A DNA stretch of 64,000 nt from Candidatus Binatia bacterium. Lineage in GTDB: Bacteria > Desulfobacterota > Binatia > HRBIN30. The stretch covers positions 1 through 64,000 of the forward strand of contig CALAMI010000011.1 in assembly GCA_937925685.1 (NCBI GenBank). Direction: 5' to 3'. Position numbers and translations under genes: made by a program. Position 1 is the stretch's first letter, and each line of letters begins with the position of its first letter. Positions 46,338 through 55,951 of the stretch are shown here, in pieces. The notes under the pieces were generated by a model. The model ran no database searches and was not told where the DNA came from. It saw nothing but the letters and a program-made list of their open reading frames with translations.

Positions 46338-48548
46338 ATGGTTGGTCTGCAGCGAACTTGGCAGCGACACCGGAGGGGTTTAGGTGCGGTGCTGGCGTTC
46401 AGTGTTCTTGCTAGCTCCGCCCTTGCCGCTGTTCTCGAGGTTCCCACGGCTTTTTCGACGATCCAAGCAGCTTTGGACGCTGCAGGGCCGGGTGACACGG
46501 TGTTGGTACGAAACGGTGTCTACTACGAGAAGGTACGGTTCACGAACGGCGGTGCCCCGGGAGCGCTTTTGACCCTGCGGGCAGCGCCAGGGGAGACCGT
46601 CGTGCTCGATGGCACCGGCGTACCGGGCGCCAACATGGTGACGATCGAGTCGAAAAGCTGGGTACGGGTGGAGGGTCTGGAGCTCCGTAACAATCTGCGC
46701 GTGAACGACGGCTCGGGTATCCGCGTGACAGGCAGTGGCTCGCAGATCGAAATCGTCAAGAACCGCATTCATAACATGCGCGGCAAAAGCGCCATGGGGA
46801 TTACAGTGTACGGCACCGAGTCTGCCCCGATTTCCGAGTTGCTCATCGAGGACAACGAAATCTTTGCATGCGACGCAGCGCCCAGCGAGGCTTTGGTCTT
46901 GAACGGGAACGTGACGAACTTCGTCGTGGCGAAGAACTTCGTCCACGACGTGAACAACATCGGCATCGACTTCATCGGCGGCGAGCGAGACATCCAACCC
47001 GACGTGACGAAAGTTGCTCGCTCCGGGGTTTGCCGGGGCAACCTCGTCGTGCGCGCACGCTCCTCTTACGGCGGAGGATTTGCGGCGGGAATCTACATCG
47101 ATGGCGGGCGCGACATTGTCGTCGAGAACAACGAAGTACGAGAGTGCGACCTGGGGATCGAAGTCGGTGCGGAAAATCCAGGCATCGTGAGCAGCGGCAT
47201 TGTCGTGCGGAGCAACCTCCTGGCGTTCAACGAGAAGGCCGGTCTCGCTTTTGGTGGTTACTCTGCCGCCGTGGGCAGAGTGGAGAACTGCCGATTCGAG
47301 AACAACACGTTGTACAGGAACGATACGTTGTGGAGCGGGTTCGGAGAGCTGTGGATGCAGTGGGCCAGTAACAACGTGGTGCGCAACAACATCGTCGTCG
47401 CCGGAAGACAAAACTTGCTGTTGAGAACGACTGCCGGGGCGGTGAACAACGTGTTGGATTACAACCTCTGGTTCGCCACCGCTGGGCCGGGGCAGAGTCG
47501 GTGGGTTTGGCAGGATGCGGAACTCGTGGGCTTTTCCGCTTACCGGACGCAAAGCGGGCAAGACGCGCACTCGTTGTTTGCCGACCCCCTTTTGCGGGCA
47601 CCCGACGAAGGCGATTTTCACCTCGAACCGGGTTCGCCTGCCGTCGATGGGGGAGACCCGGCCACGACCGTTCCCGCTGGTGCCGTCGACCTCGATGGTG
47701 CTCCACGGGTGAGCGGAGCGGCCGTGGACATCGGGGCCGACGAAATGACCTGCGGTAACGGTACCGTGGATGCAGGCGAACTTTGCGACGACGGTAACAC
47801 GGTCGACTGCGATGGGTGCGACCGCAACTGTACGCCTTCGACCCTTTGCGGCAATCGAGTCGTGTGCGGTGCGGAACAGTGCGACGACGGCAACCAAACG
47901 GACGGGGATTGTTGCTCCGCGACTTGCCAGTTCGAACCTGTGGGGAGCCCGTGCGACGATGCGAAACTGTGTAGCACTGGGGATCAGTGCGACGGGGCTG
48001 GACAATGCGTAGGTATGGCAGTGCCGCTGACGTCGTGCCGGCAGCCGTCTCGTCCAGGAGCGTCAGGATTGCAGATCGCCGACTCTGCTGACGACCGGCG
48101 GGATCGGCTGGCGTGGACCTGGCGCGGCAACGTCGGCACAAATTTGGCCGACTTTGGTGACCCGACAGTTGCGACCGATTACGCTTTTTGCCTGTTCTCC
48201 TCGGCCAGTGGCGTGCCGAGTTTGGTCAGCGAGATTCCCCTTCGCCCCGGGGGCCTTTGCGGCGGTCCAGTCTGCTGGAGGCCGGTTCGCAACGGCTTTG
48301 TTTACCGCAACCGCTGGGCGAACGAATTGGGAGTACGTTCGCTGCGGCTTACCATAAACGGCTCCGGCCAAACTCGGCTGAGCTTGCAGGCGGGCGGCCG
48401 GAAGCTCGCTCTCCCTGCTTTGCCACTGCCCCAAGATCCCTACGTTGCCGCCGAACTCCGTAACTCGTTAGGGCAGTGCTGGCAGGCCACGATGACCGCT
48501 CCGGCCAGGCGAAACGACAACGCTCGTTTTGTAGACAGCAACGATTGA
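46338..48548 (+). CDS. Secreted right-handed beta-helix protein with Cys-rich module
   Basis: The 736-residue protein has a signal peptide (residues about 1-31). The region at about 32-470 is a parallel beta-helix: VPTAFSTIQAALDAAGPGDTVLVRNGVYYEKV opens it, as in pectate-lyase-like folds, followed by many VxxNxIx coils (IEIVKNRIHNM, LLIEDNEIFACD, VVRSNLLAFN). A myxobacterial-type Cys-rich module follows (CGNGTVDAGELCDDGNTVD, CGAEQCDDGNQTDGDCC, LCSTGDQCDGAGQC). The last 170 residues are unrecognised. No catalytic residues for polysaccharide cleavage are evident. The ATG at 46338 is chosen for the signal peptide. Confidence 0.85.
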   Translation: MVGLQRTWQRHRRGLGAVLAFSVLASSALAAVLEVPTAFSTIQAALDAAGPGDTVLVRNGVYYEKVRFTNGGAPGALLTLRAAPGETVVLDGTGVPGANMVTIESKSWVRVEGLELRNNLRVNDGSGIRVTGSGSQIEIVKNRIHNMRGKSAMGITVYGTESAPISELLIEDNEIFACDAAPSEALVLNGNVTNFVVAKNFVHDVNNIGIDFIGGERDIQPDVTKVARSGVCRGNLVVRARSSYGGGFAAGIYIDGGRDIVVENNEVRECDLGIEVGAENPGIVSSGIVVRSNLLAFNEKAGLAFGGYSAAVGRVENCRFENNTLYRNDTLWSGFGELWMQWASNNVVRNNIVVAGRQNLLLRTTAGAVNNVLDYNLWFATAGPGQSRWVWQDAELVGFSAYRTQSGQDAHSLFADPLLRAPDEGDFHLEPGSPAVDGGDPATTVPAGAVDLDGAPRVSGAAVDIGADEMTCGNGTVDAGELCDDGNTVDCDGCDRNCTPSTLCGNRVVCGAEQCDDGNQTDGDCCSATCQFEPVGSPCDDAKLCSTGDQCDGAGQCVGMAVPLTSCRQPSRPGASGLQIADSADDRRDRLAWTWRGNVGTNLADFGDPTVATDYAFCLFSSASGVPSLVSEIPLRPGGLCGGPVCWRPVRNGFVYRNRWANELGVRSLRLTINGSGQTRLSLQAGGRKLALPALPLPQDPYVAAELRNSLGQCWQATMTAPARRNDNARFVDSND

Positions 48549-48604
48549 TGGCTTTTGTGGGTGCCGGGCCTCTGGAGTGCAGCAGCCGTGCTGCCGCGCG
48601 CCGC

Positions 48605-48676
48605 CGGAAGCATGCGGGGACGATGGTGCCGGTGGGAACGAAGGGCCCACTGCCGTGCGCCCCTACGAACGTGGGG
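48605..48676 (+). repeat. Hairpin repeat overlapping the fur 3' end
   Basis: The unit (GGAAGCATGCGGGGACG, then core GGGCCCAC-TGCC-GTGCGCCC at 48643, then CTACGAACGTGGGG) matches the 44386 copies. The stem has one C-C mismatch. The right part runs into fur and supplies its stop codon (48663-48665) and last codons. Confidence 0.85.
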
Positions 48677-49145
48677 CGCGGCGATCGAGCTTTTGGCACG
48701 CAGCGCAGATGCCGTAGAGCTCCATGCGATGACCGGTGAACAAAAAGCCCGCCTTGCGGGCGACTTGCGCTTGGAGCCGCTCGATCCGTTGCTCCTCGAA
48801 CTCGACGATCTTGCCGCATTGCACGCAAATGAGGTGGTCGTGGTGGTGCCCCTCGGTGCTCTCGTAGCGCGCTTCGCCATTTAAGAAGTGGCTCTCGGAA
48901 GCCAACCCGCATTCCTTGAGCAACTTCATGGTGCGGTACACGGTGGCATAGCCAATCCGAGGGTTGACCTTTTTGACTTCGCGGTAGAGTTCCTCCACGC
49001 TAATGTGGCGCTTGGCCGCGAAGAACACCTTGGCAACGTCGTCACGTTGCGACGTCCACTTCAGTCCCAAACGCCGCAAGTGCTCCTGGAACATGCGGAA
49101 GCGCTCTGCGGTCAAGTCGCTTTTTGCCACAGCTTGGCGGGCCAT
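48663..49145 (-). CDS. fur: Fur family ferric uptake regulator
   Basis: Fur-type proteins repress iron genes when bound to metal. The 160-residue protein has a winged-helix domain (LKWTSQRDDVAKVFFAAKRHISVEELY, YATVYRTMKLLKECGL) and the metal-binding part with GHHHDHLICVQCGKIVEF (about residues 97-114) and a second CAAC pair near the C terminus. Specificity for iron, zinc or peroxide cannot be fixed from sequence. It lies 12 bp after a small conserved gene. Its 3' end lies within a hairpin repeat. Confidence 0.93.
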   Translation of the reverse strand: MARQAVAKSDLTAERFRMFQEHLRRLGLKWTSQRDDVAKVFFAAKRHISVEELYREVKKVNPRIGYATVYRTMKLLKECGLASESHFLNGEARYESTEGHHHDHLICVQCGKIVEFEEQRIERLQAQVARKAGFLFTGHRMELYGICAACQKLDRRAPRS

Positions 49146-49157
49146 CGGTCGTCCGTG

Positions 49158-49484
49158 TCACGCGGCCTGATTTGTGCCGGGAAAAGGAAGCTTGCGCTGG
49201 CGGAATAGCTCGCGTGCCGTGGGCGAGAGATAGAGGTCTTCTAGCGGCTCGTTACTCAAAACATCCACCAAGACATCGAGATGCGCCTCGGGCGATGCTT
49301 CGCGATCGAGAAAAATCATTTTCGTGCCCCGCACCACGCAACCGCCGCCGCGCACTTGGTAGCCCACTTCGCGCAACAACTTCTCCTCCCGCACTCGATA
49401 GCCGAGGCGCTCGGCGACGTTTCGCAGTTCGGCTACGAGAAGGCGAACACTGGCTACCGTGCGTCGGCGCTGTGCAGCTCCCAT
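49158..49484 (-). CDS. Small conserved protein upstream of fur, function unknown
   Basis: The 108-residue product reads [66 protein letters not shown]. The helix-strand-strand-helix order and pattern resemble a widespread family of small uncharacterised bacterial proteins. The ATG at 49484 fits the beginning of this pattern. It probably forms an operon with fur (12-bp gap). The opposite strand is open over the same bases, but its translation lacks phosphoketolase homology, which begins only at 49581. Confidence 0.65.
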   Translation of the reverse strand: MGAAQRRRTVASVRLLVAELRNVAERLGYRVREEKLLREVGYQVRGGGCVVRGTKMIFLDREASPEAHLDVLVDVLSNEPLEDLYLSPTARELFRQRKLPFPGTNQAA

Positions 49485-49580
49485 GGAGCGTTTATCTACC
49501 CGGGCAAGGCCCCCAACACAACTCCGCAGCTTTGCGGCCCTTGCTTCACGAGGTATATCAACCGTCGGAGGATCGAGCCA

Positions 49581-51941
49581 ATGGCAACGGTGTTGAGCCA
49601 CGAGTTGTGCGCAAAAATCGACGCTTACTGGCGAGCGGCGAATTACTTGACCGTGGGCCAGATTTACCTGCTCGACAACCCGCTCTTGCGCGAGCCATTG
49701 CAACCCCATCACATCAAGCAGCGATTGCTCGGCCATTGGGGTACCTCTCCCGGCCTCACCTTTATTTACACCCATCTCAACCGCCTCATCGTTCAGCACG
49801 ATCTCGACATGATCTACGTGATCGGGCCCGGTCATGGCGGACCGGCGATCGTGGCCCACGCCTATCTCGAAGGGACGTACAGCGAGCTCTATCCCGATGT
49901 TTCGGAGGACGAAGACGGCCTGCGCCGCCTGTTCAAGCAGTTCTCCTTCCCTGGCGGCGTTCCCAGCCATGTGGCCCCCGAAGTTCCCGGATCCATTCAC
50001 GAAGGCGGCGAGTTGGGATACTCGCTCGCCCACGCCTTTGGGGCCGCGTTCGATAACCCCGACCTGATCGTCGCTTGCGTCGTCGGCGACGGCGAAGCAG
50101 AAACCGGCCCGTTGGCTACGAGTTGGCATTCGAACAAGTTTCTCAATCCGGTGCGCGACGGTGCCGTGCTGCCTATTTTGCACCTCAATGGATTCAAGAT
50201 TGCTGGCCCGACCGTCCTGGCACGCATTCCCCGAGAAGAACTAGAGCTGTTGCTTCGCGGTTACGGCTACGAACCGAAGTTCGTCGTCGGCAGCGATCCT
50301 TTGCCCATGCATGAGCAAATGGCCGCGGCCTTGGATTGGTGCGTCGCGCGCATTCGCGATATTCAGCACGACGCTCGACACGCCGGGCGGCGCTTTAGAC
50401 CCATTTGGCCGATGATCGTGCTCCAGACGCCCAAGGGCTGGACTGGTCCGAAAGAACTCGACGGTAAACCCGTGGAGGGATCCTTTCGCTCTCACCAGGT
50501 GCCACTAGCCCGCGTGCGCGAGGATCCCGAGCAGCTGCGGATGCTGGAAGCTTGGCTTCGCAGCTACCGCCCGGAACAGCTGTTCGACGACGGCGGGCGG
50601 TTGCGGCCGGAGCTGCGCGCCCTTGCTCCCCAAGGTTCGCGTCGTATGAGTGCTAACCCCCACGCCAACGGGGGCGTTTTGTTGCGTGATTTGCGCTTGC
50701 CCGATTTCCGCGCCTACGCTGTCGACGTTCCCACCCCGGGGAATTCCCTAGCGGAAGCCACGCGAGTGCAAGCGGTATATATCCGCGACGTGTTGCGGAT
50801 GAACGCCGAGTCGCGCAACTTCCGCGTGTTCAGTCCTGACGAAACCACCTCGAACCGGTGGAACGATGTCTTCGAGGTCACGACTCGCTGCTTCGTGGCG
50901 GAGACGACACCCGAGGACGAAGCGGTGAGCCCTGACGGACGGGTGATGGAAATGCTGAGCGAACATCAGTGCCAAGGTTGGCTCGAAGGTTACTTGCTCA
51001 CTGGCCGCCATGGCTTTTTCAATTGTTACGAGGCCTTCATCCACATCGTCGACTCGATGTTCAACCAGCACGCAAAGTGGCTCAAAGTCGCACGCCATAT
51101 TCCGTGGCGAAGGCCGATCGCGGCACTCAACTACTTGCTCACCTCGCACGTGTGGCGTCAAGACCACAATGGCTTCACCCACCAAGATCCAGGCTTCTTG
51201 GACATCGTGGTCAACAAGAAAGCCGAACTGATTCAGGTTTATCTCCCGCCCGATGCCAATACCCTGCTTTGCATTACTGACCGCTGTTTGCGGAGCCGCG
51301 ATTGCATCAACGTGATCGTGGCGGGAAAGCAGCCCGCACCGCAATGGTTCGACATGGACGCGGCCATCAAGCACTGCTCGACCGGCATCGGGATCCTGCC
51401 CTGGGCGAGCAACGACCAGGGGAGCGAACCCGATGTGGTGCTCGCCTGTTGCGGCGACGTTCCCACCCTGGAGACGGTGGCTGCTGCTTGGCTGCTCCGC
51501 CGGCTCATCCCGGAACTGAAGGTGCGGGTGATCAACGTCGTGGACTTGATGACGCTGCAGCCGCGCACGGAACACCCGCACGGGCTTACCGACGCGCAGT
51601 TCGACGTCTTGTTTACCACGAACAAGCCCATCATCTTTGCCTTCCATGGTTATCCCTGGCTCATTCACCGTCTGGCGTATCGCCGCACGAACCATCCCAA
51701 TTTGCACGTGCGTGGCTACAAGGAAGAAGGATCGACAACCACGCCGTTCGACATGTGCGTGCGTAACGATCTCGATCGCTTCCACTTGGTCGAGGACGTG
51801 ATCGATCGCGTTCCCGCTCTTGGAGCACGAAAAGCCTACGTGAAACAAGCCATTCGCGATAAATTGGTCGAGCACCGAGAGTATATCACCAAGTACGGAG
51901 ACGATTTGCCCGAGATCCGTGAGTGGAGGTGGACGAGCTAG
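49581..51941 (+). CDS. xfp: Phosphoketolase
   Basis: The thiamine-diphosphate enzyme splits xylulose 5-phosphate (and often fructose 6-phosphate) with phosphate into acetyl phosphate and an aldose phosphate. The 786-residue length fits the family. Seen are [48 protein letters not shown], the TPP motif [22 protein letters not shown] (about residues 171-192) and [23 protein letters not shown] lies 9 bases before the ATG at 49581; the frame is open to 49281 without homology. It is followed by fhs; no acetate kinase gene is adjacent. Confidence 0.96.
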   Translation: MATVLSHELCAKIDAYWRAANYLTVGQIYLLDNPLLREPLQPHHIKQRLLGHWGTSPGLTFIYTHLNRLIVQHDLDMIYVIGPGHGGPAIVAHAYLEGTYSELYPDVSEDEDGLRRLFKQFSFPGGVPSHVAPEVPGSIHEGGELGYSLAHAFGAAFDNPDLIVACVVGDGEAETGPLATSWHSNKFLNPVRDGAVLPILHLNGFKIAGPTVLARIPREELELLLRGYGYEPKFVVGSDPLPMHEQMAAALDWCVARIRDIQHDARHAGRRFRPIWPMIVLQTPKGWTGPKELDGKPVEGSFRSHQVPLARVREDPEQLRMLEAWLRSYRPEQLFDDGGRLRPELRALAPQGSRRMSANPHANGGVLLRDLRLPDFRAYAVDVPTPGNSLAEATRVQAVYIRDVLRMNAESRNFRVFSPDETTSNRWNDVFEVTTRCFVAETTPEDEAVSPDGRVMEMLSEHQCQGWLEGYLLTGRHGFFNCYEAFIHIVDSMFNQHAKWLKVARHIPWRRPIAALNYLLTSHVWRQDHNGFTHQDPGFLDIVVNKKAELIQVYLPPDANTLLCITDRCLRSRDCINVIVAGKQPAPQWFDMDAAIKHCSTGIGILPWASNDQGSEPDVVLACCGDVPTLETVAAAWLLRRLIPELKVRVINVVDLMTLQPRTEHPHGLTDAQFDVLFTTNKPIIFAFHGYPWLIHRLAYRRTNHPNLHVRGYKEEGSTTTPFDMCVRNDLDRFHLVEDVIDRVPALGARKAYVKQAIRDKLVEHREYITKYGDDLPEIREWRWTS

Positions 51942-51986
51942 GGGGGGTGCCACGCGGCGAGAATGACGTTGGAGAGGAAAGCGGGT

Positions 51987-53645
51987 ATGCGCGAACAAGA
52001 CAAGCGGCAGCCGCGGCCGATCGAGGCGGTGGCTGAAGAGTTGGGTTTGGCGCCAAACGATTTGCTGCTGTTCGGGCGGCAAATGGCCAAGGTGGAAGCG
52101 CACGCGCTGAGCCAAGGCCGGTGTCGCCCCGGGTCAGCGCGGTTGCTCTTGGTTTCGGGGATCACCCCCACGGCAGCGGGCGAAGGCAAAACCACCGTGG
52201 CCATTGGCTTGGCCGACGCGCTGCGGTTGTTGGACAAGTCGGTGTGTCTGGCCTTGCGCGAGCCATCCTTAGGCCCGTGCTTTGGCATCAAGGGCGGGGG
52301 TACCGGCGGGGGTGCGGCTCGATTGGTGCCCGCAGACCGCATCAATCTGCACTTCACCGGCGATTTTCATGCGGTGACCTCGGCGCACAACTTGCTCGCC
52401 GCCATGGTGGACAACCATGTGTACTTTGGAAACTCGCTGGGCATCGACCCGCGGCGCATCACTTGGAAACGGGTGATGGACTTGAACGACCGGAGTCTGC
52501 GGTTCGTGGTAACGGGTTTGGGTGGACCCGCACACGGCGTGCCGCGCGAGGCCGGTTTCGACATTACCGCGGCGTCCGAGGTGATGGCCATGTTGTGTTT
52601 GGCACGGCACGCCGAGGACTTGCGTCAGCGGCTCGCCCGCACCTTGGTGGGCTTTACCTATTCGGGAGAACCGGTGTTTGCTGAGCAATTGAAGGCGACC
52701 GGTGCCATGCTGGCTTTGCTGCGCGATGCGCTGCTGCCCAACCTAGTGCAAACGGCCGAAGGCACACCGACGTTGGTGCACGGAGGCCCCTTTGCCAACA
52801 TTGCTCACGGCTGCAACAGCATCATCGCCACGCAACTGGCGTTAGACCGTGCAGATTGGGTCGTTACCGAAGCAGGGTTTGCCTTCGATTTGGGGGCCGA
52901 GAAATTTTTCGACATTAAGTGCGTGACCGCCGGATTCGACACGGCCGCGGTCGTTCTTGTCGCCACCGTGCGGGCGCTCAAGTTGCATGGTGGCATTGCT
53001 GCAAGGGATGTCGCACGCCCCAACCCGGCTGCCGTCGCGAGAGGTTTGCCGAACCTCGACAAGCACGTCGAAAACATCCGCCGCTTTGGCGAGCCCCCGG
53101 TCGTTGCCATCAATCGCTTTACCACCGACACGGAAGAGGAAATCGAGGTTGTGCGCCGGCGGTGCAGCTACCTGGGCGTGCCCGTGGCGGTAGCGCAACC
53201 ATTCGATCGCGGTGGCGAGGGATGCGTGACCTTGGCGCAAACGGTGATGGCGCATGCAGAGAAGCGAAGCAAACCCTTTCGCCCTTTGTATGCGTGGAAC
53301 GAGCCCGTGCCGGCAAAGATCCTGAAAGTGGCCGAGTCCATGTACGGGGCACGAGGCGTGGTGTACAGCAAGGAAGCCGAGCGCGATTTACAGCTGATTG
53401 TCCGCTACGGGTTCGACAAGCTTCCGGTGTGCTTGGCAAAAACGCCGACCTCGCTTTCGGACGATCCGAAGCGACTGGGCCGGCCTACGGATTTCGACGT
53501 CACTGTGCGGGCCATTCAACCGGCGACCGGGGCCGGATTCTTGGTGGTGTTGCTCGGGGACATCTTGCGCATGCCGGGCCTGCCTAAGGAGCCGCGTGCG
53601 ACGCAAATAGACTTGCGCGATGGCGAGATCGTTGGCCTCACCTGA
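51987..53645 (+). CDS. fhs: Formate-tetrahydrofolate ligase
   Basis: The enzyme makes 10-formyl-THF from formate, THF and ATP. The protein (552 residues from this start) contains the P-loop TPTAAGEGKTTVAIGLADAL (about residues 61-80), REPSLGPCFGIKGGGTGGG, LHFTGDFHAVTSAHNLLAA and HGGPFANIAHGCNSI, all family signatures. The ATG at 51987 has GGAGAGGA upstream; the ATG at 51963 is possible. It follows xfp by 45 bp in the same direction. Confidence 0.96.
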   Translation: MREQDKRQPRPIEAVAEELGLAPNDLLLFGRQMAKVEAHALSQGRCRPGSARLLLVSGITPTAAGEGKTTVAIGLADALRLLDKSVCLALREPSLGPCFGIKGGGTGGGAARLVPADRINLHFTGDFHAVTSAHNLLAAMVDNHVYFGNSLGIDPRRITWKRVMDLNDRSLRFVVTGLGGPAHGVPREAGFDITAASEVMAMLCLARHAEDLRQRLARTLVGFTYSGEPVFAEQLKATGAMLALLRDALLPNLVQTAEGTPTLVHGGPFANIAHGCNSIIATQLALDRADWVVTEAGFAFDLGAEKFFDIKCVTAGFDTAAVVLVATVRALKLHGGIAARDVARPNPAAVARGLPNLDKHVENIRRFGEPPVVAINRFTTDTEEEIEVVRRRCSYLGVPVAVAQPFDRGGEGCVTLAQTVMAHAEKRSKPFRPLYAWNEPVPAKILKVAESMYGARGVVYSKEAERDLQLIVRYGFDKLPVCLAKTPTSLSDDPKRLGRPTDFDVTVRAIQPATGAGFLVVLLGDILRMPGLPKEPRATQIDLRDGEIVGLT

Positions 53646-53663
53646 TGCAATGCAGGACAACCG

Positions 53664-54590
53664 TTAGGCCCGAACGGCGGCGCGAAGCGTGTCGATGGTG
53701 CGGTCGCGAGTCTCGTCGATGGCGCGCTCCCAGGCGGCGACATCGTCGGTGTCACCGCCCGGCGGAAACAGTAGCGCTCGCGAGGAGTTCACGATGCCAC
53801 CTTCTAAGCCATTCGGCCCGGGCACGAAGCCAGCCACTGCAGAGGGCGCGTCGGCCCCTTGAGCTCCAAGCCCGGGGACTAGAAAGAGGGCGTGGGGAAG
53901 CAGCTCGCGAACGCGCATAGCGTCCTCCGGGTAACGTGCTCCGACGACGACTCCCAAAGATGACCAGCCGCAAGTTCCCCGGAGCCGTTCGCACCAGGGG
54001 GCCAGCATGGCAGCAACGTGTTCGAACACGCGCCGGCCGTTGCAAGCGAGGTCCTGCAGGTCGCCAGCTCCAGGATTGCTCGTTTTCACCAAGACGAAGA
54101 CCCCGCCGCCGAACTTTTCTGTCGCCTGGGCAAAGGGCTCGAGGCTGTCACGGCCTAGATAGGGGTGAACAGTTACGGCGTCGCTGTAAAGGGGAGACCG
54201 CGGGGCGAGGCACTGTGCATACGCCGCTGCCGTGGATTCGATATCCCCGCGCTTGCCGTCGAGCACGACGAGCAAATCGAGAGCGCGGGCACGGGCAATC
54301 ACTTGCTCGAGAGCGGCAAAACCAGCCGCGCCCATTTGTTCGAAAAAGGCGACCTGTGCCTTTACCACAGCAACGTAGCCCTGGTAACGCTCCAGCACCG
54401 CAGACAGGAAGCTCACCACTTGCGAAGCCGTGGACGGGTCGCCCGATTCCATGCTGCCGCGCCGAAACAAAGGCGGGACCAGGGCTAAATGGGGGTCCAG
54501 CCCGAGGCACAAGGGGTGCCCCAGCGCACGCACGCGGGGGATGAGTCGGTCGGCAAAGTGCGCAGGGCGCGGCGGTTGCGAGCCAGGCAT
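53664..54590 (-). CDS. pyrF: Orotidine 5'-phosphate decarboxylase, type 2
   Basis: The enzyme makes UMP in pyrimidine synthesis. The 308-residue protein is of the longer type 2 form, with CLGLDPHLALVPP near the N terminus, VVKAQVAFFEQMG, the catalytic loop LDGKRGDIESTAAAYA (about residues 112-127) with Lys and Asp, VTVHPYLGRDSLEPF, and PGLGAQGADAP near the phosphate site. Its 3' end faces that of fhs with an 18-bp gap. It overlaps no neighbour; yjbQ lies 7 bp upstream in the same direction. Confidence 0.95.
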   Translation of the reverse strand: MPGSQPPRPAHFADRLIPRVRALGHPLCLGLDPHLALVPPLFRRGSMESGDPSTASQVVSFLSAVLERYQGYVAVVKAQVAFFEQMGAAGFAALEQVIARARALDLLVVLDGKRGDIESTAAAYAQCLAPRSPLYSDAVTVHPYLGRDSLEPFAQATEKFGGGVFVLVKTSNPGAGDLQDLACNGRRVFEHVAAMLAPWCERLRGTCGWSSLGVVVGARYPEDAMRVRELLPHALFLVPGLGAQGADAPSAVAGFVPGPNGLEGGIVNSSRALLFPPGGDTDDVAAWERAIDETRDRTIDTLRAAVRA

Positions 54591-54597
54591 GCGAAGG

Positions 54598-54993
54598 TCA
54601 CTGCACGGTTACGATCACGCGCCGTTCTCGCGGCCCGTCGAGTTCCGCCAGCATCACGGCTTGCCAAGTGCCGAGGAGTAATCTGCCAGCATGGACGGGG
54701 ATGGTTTCACTCGGTCCCAAGAGGGCTGCCTTGATATGAGCAGCGGCATTGTTGTCCACCCGGTCGTGCCGCCAAATGCCGTGAGGAACGAGTTTCTCCA
54801 GGCACTCGAGAAAATCCGTGCACACGTTCGGATCGTCGTTCTCGTTGATGACCACAGCCGCCGTGGCGTGCGCTACGTACACATGGCAAAGGCCTTCCGC
54901 GACGCCGCTCGCGCGCACGATCTCGGCAATTTGGCTGGTAATATCGACTAGCTCGTGCTTTCGATGGGTGCGGATGCGGAATTCACGCTGCAT
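54598..54993 (-). CDS. yjbQ: YjbQ family (UPF0047) protein
   Basis: The 131-residue protein has the family pattern: a start like REFRIRTHRKHELVDITSQI, GLCHVYVAHATAAVVINENDDP (about residues 35-56) with His and Glu/Asp, and HIKAALLGPSETIPVHAGRLLLGTWQ. Members have been called secondary thiamine-phosphate synthase because some complement a thiE defect; the true role is unsettled. GAGGAG lies 8 bases before the ATG at 54993; a GTG at 54996 is the alternative. Confidence 0.92.
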   Translation of the reverse strand: MQREFRIRTHRKHELVDITSQIAEIVRASGVAEGLCHVYVAHATAAVVINENDDPNVCTDFLECLEKLVPHGIWRHDRVDNNAAAHIKAALLGPSETIPVHAGRLLLGTWQAVMLAELDGPRERRVIVTVQ

Positions 54994-55085
54994 CACGTGG
55001 TCTCCTCGTTCGAGGATTTGCCGCCATGTTACCCGACAAGGCTCCGCCCTGCCACCCTGTGCCCTAGGGGCCTAGCCGGCATCGG

Positions 55086-55835
55086 TTACATCCATGCTCC
55101 TCCATCGATACGGAGGATCTTTCCTGTGATGAAAGCAGCGTCGTCACTAGCGAGAAACACCGCGGCCTTGCCGATCTCGTCTGGCCTGCCAGCACGCCCG
55201 AGCGGGATACTGGCTAGCAGGGCATCGCCGTGGGCACGTATCATGCGCTCGCCCATATCTGTGTGAACGAGCCCGGGTGCGATAACGTTAACCCGTATGC
55301 CCGCTGGAGCGCACTCTTTGGCCAATGTTTTCGCCAGCGCATTGACCGCCGCTTTGGCCGCGTAGTAAGGTGCTCCGAAGGGGGCGCACAGGTCGGCGCC
55401 GATCGACGAAACTAGGATGACCACACCCGAGCCCTGCCGCACGAGATGGCCCACAGTGGCGCGGCAGGTGTAAAAGGCGCCATGCAAGTCCACGGCGATG
55501 ACCCGCTGCCAGTGGTTCACGTCCATTTCCCACACCGGTGCGGGGCGAGAGGCGACGCCAGAATTCGCCACCACGATGTCGATGCGGCCGAAACGGTCGA
55601 GAACGCGTTGCGTCATTTGTTGTACTTGCTCCCATTCGGAAACATCGGCGCCGACCACCACTGTTTTCCTACCGAGGGCTTCGATTTCCCTGGCCGTTGC
55701 TTCCGCGGCCTCGAGCTCGCGTCGGTAATGCACGGCAACGTTCGCTCCCGCCTTGGCAAGTTCAAGAGCGATCCCTCGGCCGATTCCGCGCGACGAGCCC
55801 GTGACCAAGGCAAATTTTCCATCGAGACCGGGCAT
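55086..55835 (-). CDS. Short-chain dehydrogenase/reductase (FabG-like)
   Basis: The 249-residue classical SDR has the NAD(P) motif TGSSRGIGRGIALELAKAGANV, the catalytic Ser in LVSSIGAD, YYAAK (Tyr and Lys) and PGLVHTDMGERM. It ends in GKILRIDGGAWM as usual for the FabG group. AGGAGG lies 8 bases before the ATG at 55835. Basic residues after the first strand (HYRRE) suggest NADPH use. The substrate cannot be told from sequence. Confidence 0.92.
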   Translation of the reverse strand: MPGLDGKFALVTGSSRGIGRGIALELAKAGANVAVHYRRELEAAEATAREIEALGRKTVVVGADVSEWEQVQQMTQRVLDRFGRIDIVVANSGVASRPAPVWEMDVNHWQRVIAVDLHGAFYTCRATVGHLVRQGSGVVILVSSIGADLCAPFGAPYYAAKAAVNALAKTLAKECAPAGIRVNVIAPGLVHTDMGERMIRAHGDALLASIPLGRAGRPDEIGKAAVFLASDDAAFITGKILRIDGGAWM

Positions 55836-55951
55836 GGTTTTTCCTCCTCTTACGGGCGCTTGCATGGGCACGCCTGGAAGGCAAGCCTGGAGCACTCGGC
55901 TTCGCCGTGCCAGGCCAGTGCGTTATCAAAAGGCGCGACCTTGCTAACCCC

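Noticed and set aside
49158-50183. 341-codon minus-strand frame through the phosphoketolase start
   Set aside because: Only the last 108 codons look like a protein; the rest is antisense to the clear phosphoketolase.
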